Origin: Neocallimastix lanati (nom. inval.)
Lineage: Eukaryota > Neocallimastigomycota > Neocallimastigomycetes > Neocallimastigales > Neocallimastigaceae
DNA: 64,000 nt
Direction of reading: 5' to 3'
NCBI GenBank assembly: GCA_016946835.1
Contig: JACVTC010000013.1
Span: forward strand, 421,001-485,000
Each line of letters starts with the position of its first letter. The first letter of the stretch is position 1. The notes under the pieces are model-generated. The model worked only from the letters and a program-made list of their open reading frames with translations. It made no database searches and was not told the origin of the DNA. The translations under genes and the position numbers were made by a program. Positions 1 to 12,640 of the stretch are shown piece after piece.

Positions 1-376
1 TTGCCCATACTTTTTCTGACGAAAGGTATCTAATTTACCATTTGTGCCACAATTATCTCTACTTCTGGATCCCCATAATTAACTTTAAGTTCCCTTTTAA
101 AATTAATTATCTATCAAGGGATTTTCATTATCCCATAAATTGGAGGCTCAATTGATCACCTCTTAAAAATGAGGTTATAAATCTGACTTTTGACCTGTCG
201 TCTGGAAATTCATCTGGGGTATCCTCAAAGTTCATATTTACAATTGTGAGGAACCCTTTAAGTTCTTTTCTTTCACCGTTAAAAATCGGTGGCTTGCTAA
301 CTTTTCTTTTTTCTTCTCGTTGTTCCGCCATATCTTCAATGTAGAGATTTCTTAGTCTAATGTTAAGTTCTTCCAC
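1..376 (-). mobile_element. Ty3/gypsy Gag fragment, running off the window
   Basis: Read on the minus strand, the N-terminal part of a Ty3/gypsy capsid (Gag) protein starts near 376. After a short charged lead come the motifs PPIFNGERKELKGFL, DEFPDDRSKVRFITSFLRG and GDPEVE, the usual order in retrotransposon Gag capsid domains. The capsid would build the virus-like particle. The reading continues past base 1, so the body of the element lies outside the window. It is broken, with a few breaks in the visible part. No LTR could be assigned next to it. The family call is firm; the subfamily is unknown. Confidence 0.75.
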
Positions 377-573
377 TTTGAAAATAATAAAATAAAAAAT
401 TTTTTTTTATTTAATAAAAAGAATTCTTATATATGATTATTATTTTTATTTAAATTTACTATTATAATAATATTATGTAAAGTTGACTTGGCTCTAACCA
501 CTTGAAATAGTGCCCGTCTAGTAAACAAGTATATAATAATTATATTAAGTTTAAATAAAAATATTCTTGAATA

Positions 574-765
574 TTTCAACCACAGCGGATACCTAATGGC
601 GGCAATTACGATACATCTCCAATTAGTAGCTCTTCAGGTAGTAATTTTTCAAGTTCAAGTAGTAACTCTTCAAGTAGTAACCGTAACGTGTCCCACTTTT
701 CAAGCAAGGTAGTTGTTATTGTAACATATTCGTATAGAACAGATTACGATTACACAAAATACTAG
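574..765 (+). pseudogene. Ser-rich C-terminal scrap of a host-like gene
   Basis: A stop-free plus-strand reading ends in TAG at 763-765. It encodes a short lead (RIPNGGNYDTSP), a Ser/Asn-rich stretch of about 30 residues, and a tail ending YRTDYDYTKY. Base composition is clearly richer in G+C than the flanks. The lead is preceded by TTTCAACCACAG (574-585), which resembles a 3' splice site, so this may be the last exon of a gene whose front part is gone. I do not recognise the protein. Ser-rich linkers are common in secreted or wall-linked fungal proteins, but that is only a hint. It could also be chance. Confidence 0.35.
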
Positions 766-1151
766 TAATAAAAATACACAATTAAATTAGTTTTATTAAA
801 ACACTTCTTTTTATTATTATCTCTTTATTAAAAAATTCTTTTATTAGTTATTAACTGCAAAATAGTTAATAACAACTACATTTTTTAAAATAAAATAATT
901 TTACATGAGTTTATATTTTTTCTTAATTATAATATAGTATTTCTATTTATTTAAACATATATTTAATATAAAATAAACAAAAACTAATCTAAAATTAAAT
1001 AAAGTTATAAAATAACTAAAACTAATTCAATAAACTTTTTATTTAATTTGTTTCGACTGAAATTGAATAAGTGCTTATTTATTATTCATTTATTATTCAT
1101 TTATTATTAATACTATTAATTATACATTTACTATTTAATTTTTATGATTAT

Positions 1152-1217
1152 TAAACTACACTAAAATTAAACTAAACTTAAATTAAACTAAACTAAAATT
1201 AAACTAAACTAAAATTA
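1152..1217. repeat. Short tandem repeat, unit about 16 bases
   Basis: Four imperfect copies of a unit close to AAACTAAACTAAAATT lie in tandem. The surrounding stretch from 766 to 1427 is A/T-rich and holds no gene that I can see. Confidence 0.6.
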
Positions 1218-1427
1218 TTAAAATATTTTATTATTAAATTTTAAGTTTTTTAAAAATTAATTTATGATTGTAAAAATATAAATTTATTATTAATTTATAT
1301 AAATCAATTCATTACATAAATTAATATATTTTACATAATTTAATGTATTAGCATTAATTTGTAAACGTGAATTACATTAAATAGTTTAATGAACAAATTA
1401 AATTAATTAATGTACTAAAGATATTGA

Positions 1428-3789
1428 TCATATCTTTACACATATTATATATGCCGTTGGATTTATTTCATCATATCCAAAGAATATACCTGGGAGTGAT
1501 GTTCCTTGAAATTTTCTTCTAAAAGACTTTGGGACGTAAAAGAACACTTGACAGACAAATACCTTGAACCTTTGATAATCGACCTTTTCATTGTTTAATT
1601 CTTCATAGGGTATCTTATTGTCATTTCCTTGATGAGGAATTCGGTTATGTATGTAATTTGCAGTTCTAACTGCATCTTCCCAAAACTTAAGATGTAGTTT
1701 TCCTTCCTTTAGAATTGCAGAAGCATTATATATTAATGTTTCTTGTAACTGCTCTGCCCTCCCATTTTGTTGGGGGATTATAAGGGATTGTAAATTATTG
1801 TTCAATTCCATTTTCCTCTCAAAAATTTGTGAAGTTATTATTTGTAAACTCTGTTCCGTTATCAGAACTTATAAATTTATGTTCTTATTATATATATTTC
1901 TTATTTTGTTGTACCACATTTTGAACTCATTGTGAACTTCACTTTTATTTTTAATGAAGTATACCCATGAGTATCATGTATAATCATCTAATATGGTTAA
2001 AAATTATTTATTGCCATATATTGACGTGTCAGGGGATGACACGGTGTCCATGTGAATTAACTCAAAGGGTTCTTTCTTTTTATTTTTTATTTTGTGGTAA
2101 GGTTTGTTTTTCATTTTGAAGGCACATATTGGGAAATTGTGTTTTATATTTATTTCCTTTTACTCCTTTTATATTGTCTATATTGAAATGCCCCAAACGC
2201 CTATGCCATAAGTTGATATTTTCAGTGGTAAGTGATATTACCATATTGCTGTAAATTATTTTTTTGCTTTTCGTTTTATTATTGTTAAATCTTTATTTTT
2301 GAAAGTCCATACTTTATATATTTTTGTTTTATTTGATTTTGTAGTAAAATTTTTTCCTTTTTGTCATTGTACATTTACACTAAATTTTTATTATTGTAAT
2401 TATAGAACACAATTTTATATCTCTCATTTGATAAATTACCTATAGATAGTAAGTTTCTCTTTAAATCAGGAATGTACAATACGATATGTAATGTTATTTT
2501 GTATTTGTTTGTATAACCAACGTACGTACCTTTTTGTGTAGCAATTGTGGTATTGCCATCTGCAAATTAAATTACTCCATTACATTCCCTAATATCAGAT
2601 AAACAATTTAAATTGCTTACTATATTTATTTGTTTATGATTGTTATTATTGCCTTTATTCAACTTGTAATATTGCCTATTTAGCTCGACTTTTATGTTGT
2701 TGTTTGTTATCTTTTGGCCTCCCATTGTTTTGTTCATTTTTACTGACTAACATACTGCTGGATTCAACTTCCCTTTCAGAATTGTAATCATTTACCAACG
2801 AGTCTGTAGAGTTGCAATATGTATTCTTATCTTCTTTGTTTTTGTTTTGTTTTCCTTTATATTTATTTCTTGAGTTTTTATTTTTGTCGTTATGCCAACA
2901 TTCTTTAGCAATGTGGCCTATTTTATTGCATATGTAGCATTTTCTATTATCAACATTGTTTGTTCTATATCTAATTCTTGTTCTTTTAGTTTGTTTTAAT
3001 GTTGAATTTAAATTTATTGTTTTTATATTGATTTATTTATCATTTCGAGATCGTTTAAATATAATATTTGTGGGATAGCCTTTCTTAGGTGAGTTTTTAA
3101 TTTTCCCACTCAGTATTGTAAGTTATCATGTGGGTTTCTATCTTATTTCTTTTGGTAAAGCCCTATAGAGGTGTTTAAATTTTCTTTTGTCATTTATTTC
3201 TCTTCCAAGTTTCTTTAATTCATTGAATATTACATCCATTTCGGATATGAATAGATTTAAGTCGTCTTTTGTTGTGAAATGCATCGTTTTTAATTGATTT
3301 TCTAGTTCATAGATTCTTCCTTCGTCACTCTTAGCGTTCATTGATTTTATTATTTTCATTATTTCGTACGTAGAGAGTGATTCGAGTCTATTTTTGTTTC
3401 ATTTCAATTGAAATGCTGTTAAATATATTATATTTTGCTTTGGCATCTTTTGTTACCATATCGTTGGTAATTCCCTTTGCATAATATAAATCATCCTGAT
3501 CTATAACTTTTATGTGATTTTTTAAATCTTCTTTAGCAATTTGTAATTTTTGGATTGCTTTTATTTGTTCTTGGTGTAAATATTCCTATACACCATTTTT
3601 GGATGCTAATAAATTTATTTATTTTAACTAGATTCTATAGTTTTCTCTGGTTAAGATATTTCTTGTAGCAATTCGTGAGAAAGCTTCACTTACTTTGTTT
3701 TTATTTTCAATTGATTTATATTACTCTTTACTTTGTATATATTTGTGTTACTTAATAAGATTTCGGTTTTAAACTTAGACTCTTAATCT
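1428..3789 (-). mobile_element. Worn Ty1/copia element
   Basis: On the minus strand, parts appear in copia order. A Gag (UBN2-type) piece lies at 3138-3359 (motif EMDVIFNELKKLG...RALPKE). A CCHC zinc knuckle lies at 2895-2939 (CYICNKIGHIAKEC). The end of the integrase core lies at 1428-1811 (PQQNGRAEQ, LKFWEDAVRTANYIHNRIP, FFGYDE). A putative primer-binding site at 3777-3789 matches part of the tRNA-Lys(CUU) anticodon arm, as in the copia element at 12375. No reverse transcriptase or RNase H is visible. The element is broken many times and clearly older than the 12375 copy. LTRs could not be fixed by eye. Confidence 0.8.
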
Positions 3790-4113
3790 TTTGAAAAGTG
3801 AATGTAATCGTGATCACTTTAACTCTATTTATTATTTTATTTAAAAGACTTCTTTTATTAATATTACATGAATTTACAAAATTTATAATAATATTATGTT
3901 TGTAATATCTTTTATTATATTTTAAGCCACACTTTTAATATATAACATTTTATTTTAAAGTAATTAATTTTAATAAAATAAACTTTATTTTCAACAGTTG
4001 TTTCCCCCATTTAAAAGAACAAACCTTAAAAGAACCGAATGATATAAAACTCAAAAGTTCGACGTACTTTTGTTAGGATTTATTTATTAAATTTATTAAA
4101 GTATTATTTATTA

Positions 4114-4159
4114 GATTTATTAAATTTATTAAATTTATTAAATTTATTAAATTTATTAT
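4114..4159. repeat. 9-base tandem repeat (ATTTATTAA)
   Basis: About five head-to-tail copies of ATTTATTAA lie inside the inverted-repeat element. Confidence 0.7.
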
Positions 4160-4650
4160 AGTATTATTTATTTATTTATTTATTTATTTTTATTATTTAA
4201 ATTACATATATTTAAAAACTATCTTATAACTTTCTTATACTTTTAATTACACACTAACTTGCATTACACTTAAATTTCATTACACTTCTCTTAATTCAGA
4301 GAAATGCTTTATTTTTATGTTATTTAGTTATAATGAATTATTTAATTAATTGTTCTTGTGATTAAAATAAACTATTAAATGAATATAAATATTATTAATT
4401 ATTATTTAAGGATATATTTAATAACTGTATAAATATAAATAATAAAGTAATAAGAATATAAATAAAACATTGATTTATGTTATAAAATTTATTATTAATT
4501 ATAAATATTATTAATATATATAAATAAAGACACATTTTGAAATTGTTATAAAATCATTAGATTTAAATTTGATTTATAACATTAATTTATGTTTGAATAA
4601 TAAAAACTAATTTTAAATTAATTAAGGTTTGAATATTTCATTTTATATTA

Positions 4651-4693
4651 CGAACCTGAACTTCGTATTGGTAAAGTACGAAGTTCAGGTTCG
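4651..4693. repeat. Perfect hairpin, 17-base arms
   Basis: CGAACCTGAACTTCGTA (4651-4667) is the exact reverse complement of 4677-4693, with a 9-base loop. It overlaps the inner edge of the right terminal inverted repeat of the 4004-4725 element. It could fold as DNA cruciform or RNA hairpin. Confidence 0.8.
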
Positions 4694-4725
4694 GTTCTTT
4701 TAAGGTTTGTTCTTTTAAATGGGGG

Positions 4726-5727
4726 TAAATGGGGGATATAATTTATATGTTTTATAAAAATTATTATATTTTAATTTTATTTATTTAGAAGAATTACATT
4801 TACATATCATTATTTAAAATGTAAACTAATATTTATTCTTAAAATTAATATTTATTTTCATATATTGATCTCAAGAATTACTGTAATCTACTATTTCTTA
4901 TTCTTGGACAAAGAAATAAAACTATTTCTAAATATTTTTCTCTTTTATAATTATTTACTATAATAAAGTTTTCCTATATTAAAGTATAAATATTAAATTA
5001 CTTTCATTAATGTTAAAATTAAATAATAAAAATATATAAATTAATTTCTAATAAGAAATACAATAAAAACTAGATTAATACATAAATTTATGCTTTTACT
5101 ACATTTCTTAATTAACATAAATTTATTATTAATTAGTGTTTTTATTTCTATTTCATATCTGTTGATAAAGTACGTTTGGTTCAGTATCTCTTACTGGGAG
5201 AAGTTATATAATTTATTTATAAAATTATTAATATAATATAATTTTATTTATTTATTTATTAAATATTTGTTTATTTATTTTATAATTTAAATTTATTTAA
5301 TTAACTACTAAATTTTATAAATTCATATTGAATATTACTAAACTAATTTTATTAATAAAAATATATTTAATTTGGCAATTTTTATTATTATAATTTTAAC
5401 TACTTGAATTGCAAAGAATTAACATAAAAAAAATGTATTCTTTTAATTTTCTTTAATTATAAACTATTTAAAAATAATAAGAAATAAATATTTAGTTAAA
5501 TATTATAAAAAGTATAATATAAATAATAAAATATTTAAAAAATATAAAAATATAAAAATATAATAAAAATATAATAAAATAAAATAATTAAAATAAAATA
5601 AAATAAAACTTAATTAATTTATAAATTATTTATATATTTACATAACATAAAATTTATGTTATAAATTTTATGTTTATATTTATTTTATGTATTTTAGAAA
5701 ATTTATGATATTACATAAATTTATATA
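4726..5727. other. A/T-rich stretch without genes
   Basis: No coding frame, RNA gene or strong repeat is visible. The right-hand part may contain the far side of the LTR of the older Ty3 copy (see 23840-26727), but this could not be shown by eye. Confidence 0.4.
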
Positions 5728-6427
5728 ATATAAAACAAATATGTGTAGCAACATATTTGTATATTTAATAATTATTATTAAATATTAAATTTATATCTCT
5801 TTTGTCAATAATAGTATTTGAAATAATTTCTTATTCATATATTATTCAATATTTATATATATATTATTCATTATAATATAAAATATATTAAATATATTAA
5901 ATTAAATAGTTAATTTCTTCTAAATATAAATAATAAGAATATTATTATATATATAACTTAAATATTCCTATTTATTTTAAAGTTTATATTAAAAATGCAT
6001 AATACTTCTATATATTATAATATAATGAAATAGTTTTAGTTATTTTAATTATAATGAAATATATATATAGTTGATGTTATTTATTATATTCATATTTATT
6101 ATATAATTATATTCTTATATATTTAACTTTATTATTCTTATTTTCATTTTTAAGAATTATATAGTTAATATTTATTATATTTATTATTTTTAATATATAT
6201 TTATTATATATTATATTATACTCCGATATATTATATTTTAAATGTATATTTATTATTATTAATATTTGTAAAATTATAATAAAGAATTCTAATAACTACT
6301 CTTCTATATTGTAATTTATAGAAGACCCTTAGTTAATTGGGTTTTATAGATTAAAATATATTAATAAAGGTTAATTAAATATAACGATACTATTAAAAAT
6401 TAGTTGCACATAAAAGTCCCGCATATC
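5728..6427 (+). repeat. Left LTR of the Ty3/gypsy element
   Basis: This stretch is nearly identical to 23135-23839 in the same orientation, with a few percent substitutions and small indels by eye. The LTR probably begins TGATATAAAA (23133) in the right copy. The end lies near the shared CATATC. No convincing 5-base target repeat was found outside the two LTRs. Confidence 0.85.
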
Positions 6428-6433
6428 AAAAAT

Positions 6434-6450
6434 TGGTGGAGATATCGGGG
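6434..6450 (+). other. Primer-binding site of the Ty3/gypsy element
   Basis: TGGTGGAGATATCGGGG lies 6 bases after the left LTR. Its reverse complement ends in CCA and reads as the 3' end of a tRNA whose acceptor stem would start GGAGATA, a form common in tRNA-Ser and tRNA-Leu. The tRNA identity is inferred. Confidence 0.6.
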
Positions 6451-7087
6451 ATGTGCAATAGTGTTGTTATATTGTTTTAGAAATTAAGGATTAATTATAC
6501 ATACTAAATATTATATTTTATTTTTATAACTGGTTATTGAGTTGAGATTGGTTATAATTAATAATAATAAATCGTTAAATAACACAAAACTTATTTAAAT
6601 TATTAAAAAAGATATATAATTAGAGACAACTGGGAATTCGGACCAGAATAAAAACGAACAAGTCTTTAATTTTCCTTTATATTAAAATAAGATTAGTTAT
6701 AATTGTTTAGTAATAATAATATTTTAGTTGAATAGTAATAAAAAAAAATAATTTGATATAAAATAAAAAAAAAAATAATATAATTATTCTATATATAGGA
6801 TAATAATTATTTGTATATAATATTAATAGAGTTAGCAATAACAAAATAAAAGAGTAGAATAATAAATTATTTCATAATAGAATTATAAAAAAAATTAAAA
6901 TAAAATAAGAGATTAGTAATATATAAAAAAAAAAAAATACATATTTTCATATTTAATAATAACTAGGAACAGGATATAAAATAAAATAAAATAAAATAAA
7001 TATAGAAAGTATTATTGGTATTTATTATTAATTATTAAACCAAAACGCAATAACGAATTAGAAAAAAAAATTATTTAATTTTCTTTT

Positions 7088-8128
7088 ATGAGAAGTAGTA
7101 GTAGTAGTAGTAGTGAACATATTAATAGTGATTACAATAGTATTAACAGCACTATGTCAGACGTAGATACAAAGACTCTTCCAAGGATTGGTGGATCTCG
7201 TAGGGACGCGGAACTTTGGAAATTTAGGATCAATGACTGGTTTAAAAGAGAAGGCATTACTACTGATGAAAATAAATTTAGTTATATTATTGCCGCTGCT
7301 GAAGACGATATTGTAAGAGTGTTGAAAGAAAAAGAAGCAGAAGTAAATAGACCTCTTACATTAGATGAATGTGTGAAACTAATAAAGAAAAAGTATTGGA
7401 GAGAAAACCAAAAAGATAATAAATTATGTCAATTAAAACGAATTATTATCGAACCAAACGAAACAGTATATGATTTCAATACCAGATATTTAGAATTATA
7501 CGACCTACTAGAGACAGAGGATAGAGCATCTATTTCGGTTATAGATTATGAAAATGCTCTTAGACCTAGGACTCAGATTTATACTAAAATAGCTATTGAG
7601 GAATGTTATTCCCTAGAAGATGCTTGTAGTAAAGCAGAGAAATATGAGAAAATATTGCAGGAATCACATTACAATAGGAATAATAGGAGAAATGAAAGAA
7701 ATAATAATTATAGCATTTATTCACCAATGAATCAACCTGTTTCTAATCTTGTAAATAATTCCAATAATTCATGGAAAAGAAATGGTCTGAATTTTAGAAA
7801 CAATAGGAATACTTCCACGAACAGGCCTACCAATTTCGTTCATCGAAATAATCATAATATGCCAAATTATTTTAATAATAATGGAATCAATAACCCATAT
7901 AATATAAATAATAATTATTTAAATAATAGAAACAATAACAATTATAAAATTAATAACAATCAAATACCTAATAATGATGGTATGGATGACTTGGTAAATA
8001 GAATGCAGAACTTACAGATTAAATCATGCTGTTTCTGTAACCAACTTGGTCATCTTGTTAAGGATTGTACTGAATTAGCCAAAATTAAACAAGATCCAAA
8101 TTTTATAAATTACTTTAAATTACTTTAA
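7088..8128 (+). CDS. Ty3/gypsy Gag, whole reading frame
   Basis: This 346-residue frame starts with ATG after a long A/T-rich leader. Residues 1-20 are Ser/Asn-rich. Residues 30-200 form the capsid region (LPRIGGSRRDAELWKFRINDWF, then VYDFNTRYLELYDLL and SLEDACSKAEKYEK). Residues 205-300 are a basic, Asn-rich linker. Residues 317-330 form a CCHC zinc knuckle, CFCNQLGHLVKDC, that would bind the element's RNA. The length fits a Ty3-type Gag. It is the structural protein of the virus-like particle and ends before a separate pol region. Confidence 0.85.
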   Translation: MRSSSSSSSEHINSDYNSINSTMSDVDTKTLPRIGGSRRDAELWKFRINDWFKREGITTDENKFSYIIAAAEDDIVRVLKEKEAEVNRPLTLDECVKLIKKKYWRENQKDNKLCQLKRIIIEPNETVYDFNTRYLELYDLLETEDRASISVIDYENALRPRTQIYTKIAIEECYSLEDACSKAEKYEKILQESHYNRNNRRNERNNNYSIYSPMNQPVSNLVNNSNNSWKRNGLNFRNNRNTSTNRPTNFVHRNNHNMPNYFNNNGINNPYNINNNYLNNRNNNNYKINNNQIPNNDGMDDLVNRMQNLQIKSCCFCNQLGHLVKDCTELAKIKQDPNFINYFKLL

Positions 8129-11100
8129 TTTACAAAAAAACTGAATGATGGAAGAAGGCAAACTTCCCATAATCAAATTGTCACTTCTCCAATAATAACT
8201 GCAGCAACATGGGACAATGATTATGATGCAATTGTTGCTGCAGCAAAACGTAGTAGAGAGGGAAAATATGTATCTCTACCTATGGCAAAAAGAAATTTTA
8301 AAAATAATAATAATATTAAAATAAATAATAATGGTTACAATAACAATATAAATGAAAATAACAATAATGATTTGACAATCAATAATAATGTTAACAACAA
8401 TATCTTATACAATTTACGAAATCGGAAAATTCTAAAACCAAATTTAAATAATAATATTAAGTGTTAGAATATGTGAATATCATGTTATAATATGTGAATA
8501 TGAGATTAATGTAATAAAATGTAATGTAATATATATAATGTATTAGCCATAATGTATTAATATAAAAGCATTTAATTTAGAATAATTAAGTGCTAGTAAC
8601 TCTTTATCATAAAAATATATTAATAAATTTGTCATAATTATAAAACCTAAATTCTTGACTTTTAACATTAAGAATAATATTAATAATAAAGAAAGCAATA
8701 ATAATAATGAAAATAATAGCAATAATAATAACATTAATGAAAATTTAATTAATAATAATTCAAGTAATTATAATATCAATAATGATACATCCAACTTGAC
8801 TACAAATAATAATAATAATAATAGTAATAATATATTGCTATAGTCAATGGTACAGTTAATGGTCATTCTGCTGCTGTCTTAATTGATGGTGGTAGTAATA
8901 CAAATTTGGTAACCAGAAATTTTCTAAATAAAAATATTAAAAATTATACCATAGTTGGTTCTACTTCTGGTAGAGTGCATCAGGCAATATCTAATACGGA
9001 AGAACGTGTTTATGAAATGGTAAAATTAGAAGTACAAATTGATACTCTAAAAATTAATGCAGTCTTTAGAGTATTTGATAATGATGACTCAATATTTGAT
9101 ATAATAATTAATTTAAAATTACAAGCAGATTATAAATTATTAGTAGATGCAGATAGTAAATATTTATACGTAAAAAATGGTATTAATAATGTCAATGGTG
9201 TGTTTACCTTTAGTGTGGTCCCATTGGTTCCTTTGGAAGATGTGCATGAACTTCATACACAGTGTATGTTTTGCTATATATTAGAGAATAATACTAGTAT
9301 TAATAATGTAATTAGTACCAATAAAATTAATACAACTAATAAAAATAAAATCTTGGAAGAATTAATCAGCAATATGGATATCAAAGATGGAAATTTTAAA
9401 AATGAAATTAAATCCATATTAACTTCATATTCAGATGTAATAGCTATATCTAGTGATGATTTAGAACCATCCAAATTGCTACCTCATCATATTGAATTAC
9501 TAGAAGGTAGCAAGCCAATAAAACAAAAGGAATATAGGATCTCCCAGGTACTACTACTTTTAGCACTAAAAGAAGAATTAAAAAAATTAATAGACAAAGG
9601 ATTAATTTCATCTTCTCATTCACCTTGGTCTTCACCTATTGTTTTAGTACCAAAGAAAAATGGTAGATGGAGACTGTGCATAGATTATAGGTTATTAAAT
9701 AAAATAATAAAAAAAGATGCTTATGCCATCCCTATAATTCAAGAAATTTTTGATACATTAAAAGATGCAGTAATATTTTCTACTATTGATCTTTTTAGTG
9801 GGTATCACCAGATACCTATGGATGAAAACGACCAAGAAATTACTTCTTTTACAACTAAGTTTGGAAATTACTACTTTAAGGTAATACCTTTTGGATTGAC
9901 TAATGCTCCAGCAACCTTTCAACGCGAAATGAATAGGATTTTCTTTGACTTAATTAATAAATGTGTTCAAATATATCTAGACGATATTATTGTTTATTCA
10001 CCATCCATTGAACAACATTTAATCGACCTAACAAACGTATTTAAAATTCTCAGAAAATTTAAATTAAAAATGAATATTGAGAAATGACATTTTTGTGTTT
10101 TTGAAGTGGAGGCTTTAGGACATACGATTTCAAACAAAGGATTATTACCACTAGAAAAGAATATTGATTCAATAAAGAAATTGGATAATCCTTCTAATGT
10201 TACTGAATTACGTTCTTTTCTTGGAATGGTGGGTTACTATAGGAATTTTATTGAAAATTATGCTACACTAAATTCTCCATTATGCAAATTACAAAGGAAA
10301 AATTCTACTTTTGAATGGACTAATGAACATACTACTAGTATAGAAAAATTAAGGGAAGCTCTTTGTCAAGCACTTATTTTGAGTTATCCACGTTATGATA
10401 AACCATTTATTATACGCACTGATGATAGTTATCAAGGAATTGGTGTGTTTTATTGCAACTATATAATGATGAAGTAGAACTCCCAGTATTTTATATTAGT
10501 TGTTCCTTGCATAAGTCAGAACTTAATTTCCCGATAACAGAGTTAGTAGGTACTGCGGCATATTTTTGTGTAAATAAATTTAAACAATATATATTAGGTA
10601 ATCCGTTTCAGACAATACTGTATATAGATCATCAACCTTTAGTCCCAATCATTATGAAATGCGAACCTAATACTAGTAAACACGCTCGTTGGTGTAATTT
10701 ATTTAGTCAACTACAAGTAAAAGTTGTCTACCAACCAGGAAAAAGGAATATTATTGCTGACGCATTATCTCGCATTAGAAAAAAAGAAAATATTGTAGTA
10801 AATGCTATTGTTGAAAAAAATAATAATAATTTGGAAAATAATATTGAAAATAATAATAATATTGTTGATGAAAATAATGTGGAAATTATTGGTAATAACA
10901 ATAATGAAAATGATCAATCAAACTTTTTGGACGAAGTCGAAAATGAAAAATATATCTCAGAATGCATGAAAAAGTTTTTAAAAGATAGAATTGTTACTAT
11001 AGATGATAAAATATATATTAGAGATAAAGATAAACTAAGACGAGTGATAGATGATTATCTAGAAAAGATAAAAATTATCGGAATGGCTCATAGAATCGGC

Positions 11101-12105
11101 CATGAAGGGTTACAAAAGACGTATGATAGAATTAAGAAAAATTATTATTGGAAAAATATGATTTTAGATATAAAAAAATATATATCTATTTGTAAAATAT
11201 GTCAACTTAATAGATCTGAGCCCCTTTCTAATTTGGTTGAAGTATTTTGAACTCCTGTAGAAGCTCCTTTTGTTAGAATGGTTCTAGATATTATTGGACC
11301 TGTAAAAACTACTACTAAAAGTAATAAATACTTAATTGTTTGTGTAGATTATTTCACTTTATGGACTGAAGCAGAAGCTTATCCTTCTGTTACTTCTCAA
11401 GATGTGGTTGATTTTTTAGTGAATGTATTTAGTAGGCATGGACTACCCCAAATAATTAATATGGATAATGGACCACAATTGAACAGTGATTATACAAAAA
11501 TTTTCTTAGATTTATATGGAGTTTACATTCATTTTGTTGCTAGTTATCATCCACCTTCTAATGGTTTAGTGGAAAATAGAAACCGAGAAATAGGAAAACA
11601 ATTAAGGAATTTTGCTGGTAAGAACGACGAATGGAATACTCTGTTAACGTTGGCTTTATGGGCTATTAGGACGGCAAAATCCTCTGTTAGTGGATACTCT
11701 AGTTTTGAACTTTTATATGGAAGAGAAGATTTACTTCCTACTGAAATTACTTTATTGAATTCTTTGGAGGAACATGTTGAATGTTCAATTGATGAAGTAT
11801 TAATAGAAAGAATTTTGGAACATACTAAATGGGTAAAGGATGCTGTAAACAAAAAATTGAGTACAATTAATTATTGGAAGATTAGAAGAAAAGCGAAAAG
11901 AAGTATGGAAAAACTTCCTGAGTATAAAGTTGGAGATAAAGTGAAAATTAAATTATTTCAAAGACAAAAATTGGACCCATACTACATTGGCCCTTATACG
12001 ATAAACGAAATAACTTGGAATACAGTGAAACTACAAGAAGATAGGTCAGGAGTAATATTAAAAAGAAATATACATATTAAAAATATTCTACCTTATAGAG
12101 AATAA
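8129..12105 (+). mobile_element. Pol region of the Ty3/gypsy element
   Basis: An Asn-rich linker (8129-8840) leads to a retropepsin-like protease marked by LIDGGSNTNLV. Reverse transcriptase follows with SPWSSPIVLVPKKNGRWRLC, LFSGYHQIPM, PFGLTNAPATF and the catalytic YLDDIIVYS. RNase H shows HARWCNLFSQ, QPGKRNIIADALSR and neighbours. The integrase has an HHCC finger (HRIGHEG...CKICQLNR) and D-D-E core motifs (LDIIGP, MDNGPQL, NGLVENRNRE). Its tail has the GPY-type module (VGDKVKIKLFQRQKLDPYYIGPY) and no chromodomain. The region is broken in a handful of places, although long readings remain. Confidence 0.85.
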
Positions 12106-12374
12106 GTAAAATCAATAATAAATTCAAAAATATAATAAATAATAGTAAATTTCAAAATTTTGAATTTAAATTTCAGCAATTCATTTTAATATTTACAGTT
12201 AAAATAGCAAAATATTATTCATATTTATACTAATAGGACATTTAACTTATATATATTTCATAATTAAATTTATTTTATTTTTAAAAATTTCGAAATTGAA
12301 ACTTCAAAATTTCAAAATAAAATTCTAAAATTACATTTCCAATTTAAATTTTAAAATTAATTATTAATAATTAT

Positions 12375-12621
12375 TGTTATTTTTTATTAAAAGTTTATTT
12401 ATAAATTTTATAAATAGGTAATTACAATGTTTTAAAATACATAAATTTATGAGTATTTATAATAAAAACAAAAATGTGGAGTATATTAAATGTGATATTT
12501 TTAATAATCACCTGTTATAAATGTGGCGCTTGCGCGCCGTGCCGTGATACTACTATATTATTTATTTACTTTATTTCATTATGACCATGTGATATATTTA
12601 ATTATTTCGTAATTTCTAACA
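12375..12621 (-). repeat. 3' LTR of the copia element
   Basis: This 247-base copy is almost identical to 22549-22794. It contains the only G+C-rich spot nearby (GGCGCTTGCGCGCCGTGCCG). Flank 12370-12374 is ATTAT, the target repeat. Confidence 0.92.
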
Positions 12622-12640
12622 TTCCCCCCTAAACTTAGAT
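12622..12640 (-). other. Polypurine tract of the copia element
   Basis: On the minus strand the bases just before the 3' LTR read TTTAGGGGGGAA, a normal start site for plus-strand DNA synthesis. Confidence 0.75.

Larger units (their letters stand above)
4004..4725. mobile_element. MITE-like element with 36-base terminal inverted repeats
   Basis: Bases 4004-4039 (starting CCCCCATTTAAAAGAAC) are an exact reverse complement of 4690-4725. The 650 bases between hold no gene, only A/T-rich DNA and a 9-base tandem repeat. Short size, perfect terminal inverted repeats and no coding capacity are typical of non-autonomous DNA transposons. No clear target-site repeat was found. The right end carries a second copy of TAAATGGGGG (4726-4735), which makes the exact end uncertain. 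The superfamily cannot be named. Confidence 0.6.

Noticed and set aside
8543-8734. Leu-rich small frame on the minus strand
   Set aside because: It is the antisense of the Asn-rich linker of the Ty3 element; AAT/AAC repeats read backwards give Leu/Ile runs.
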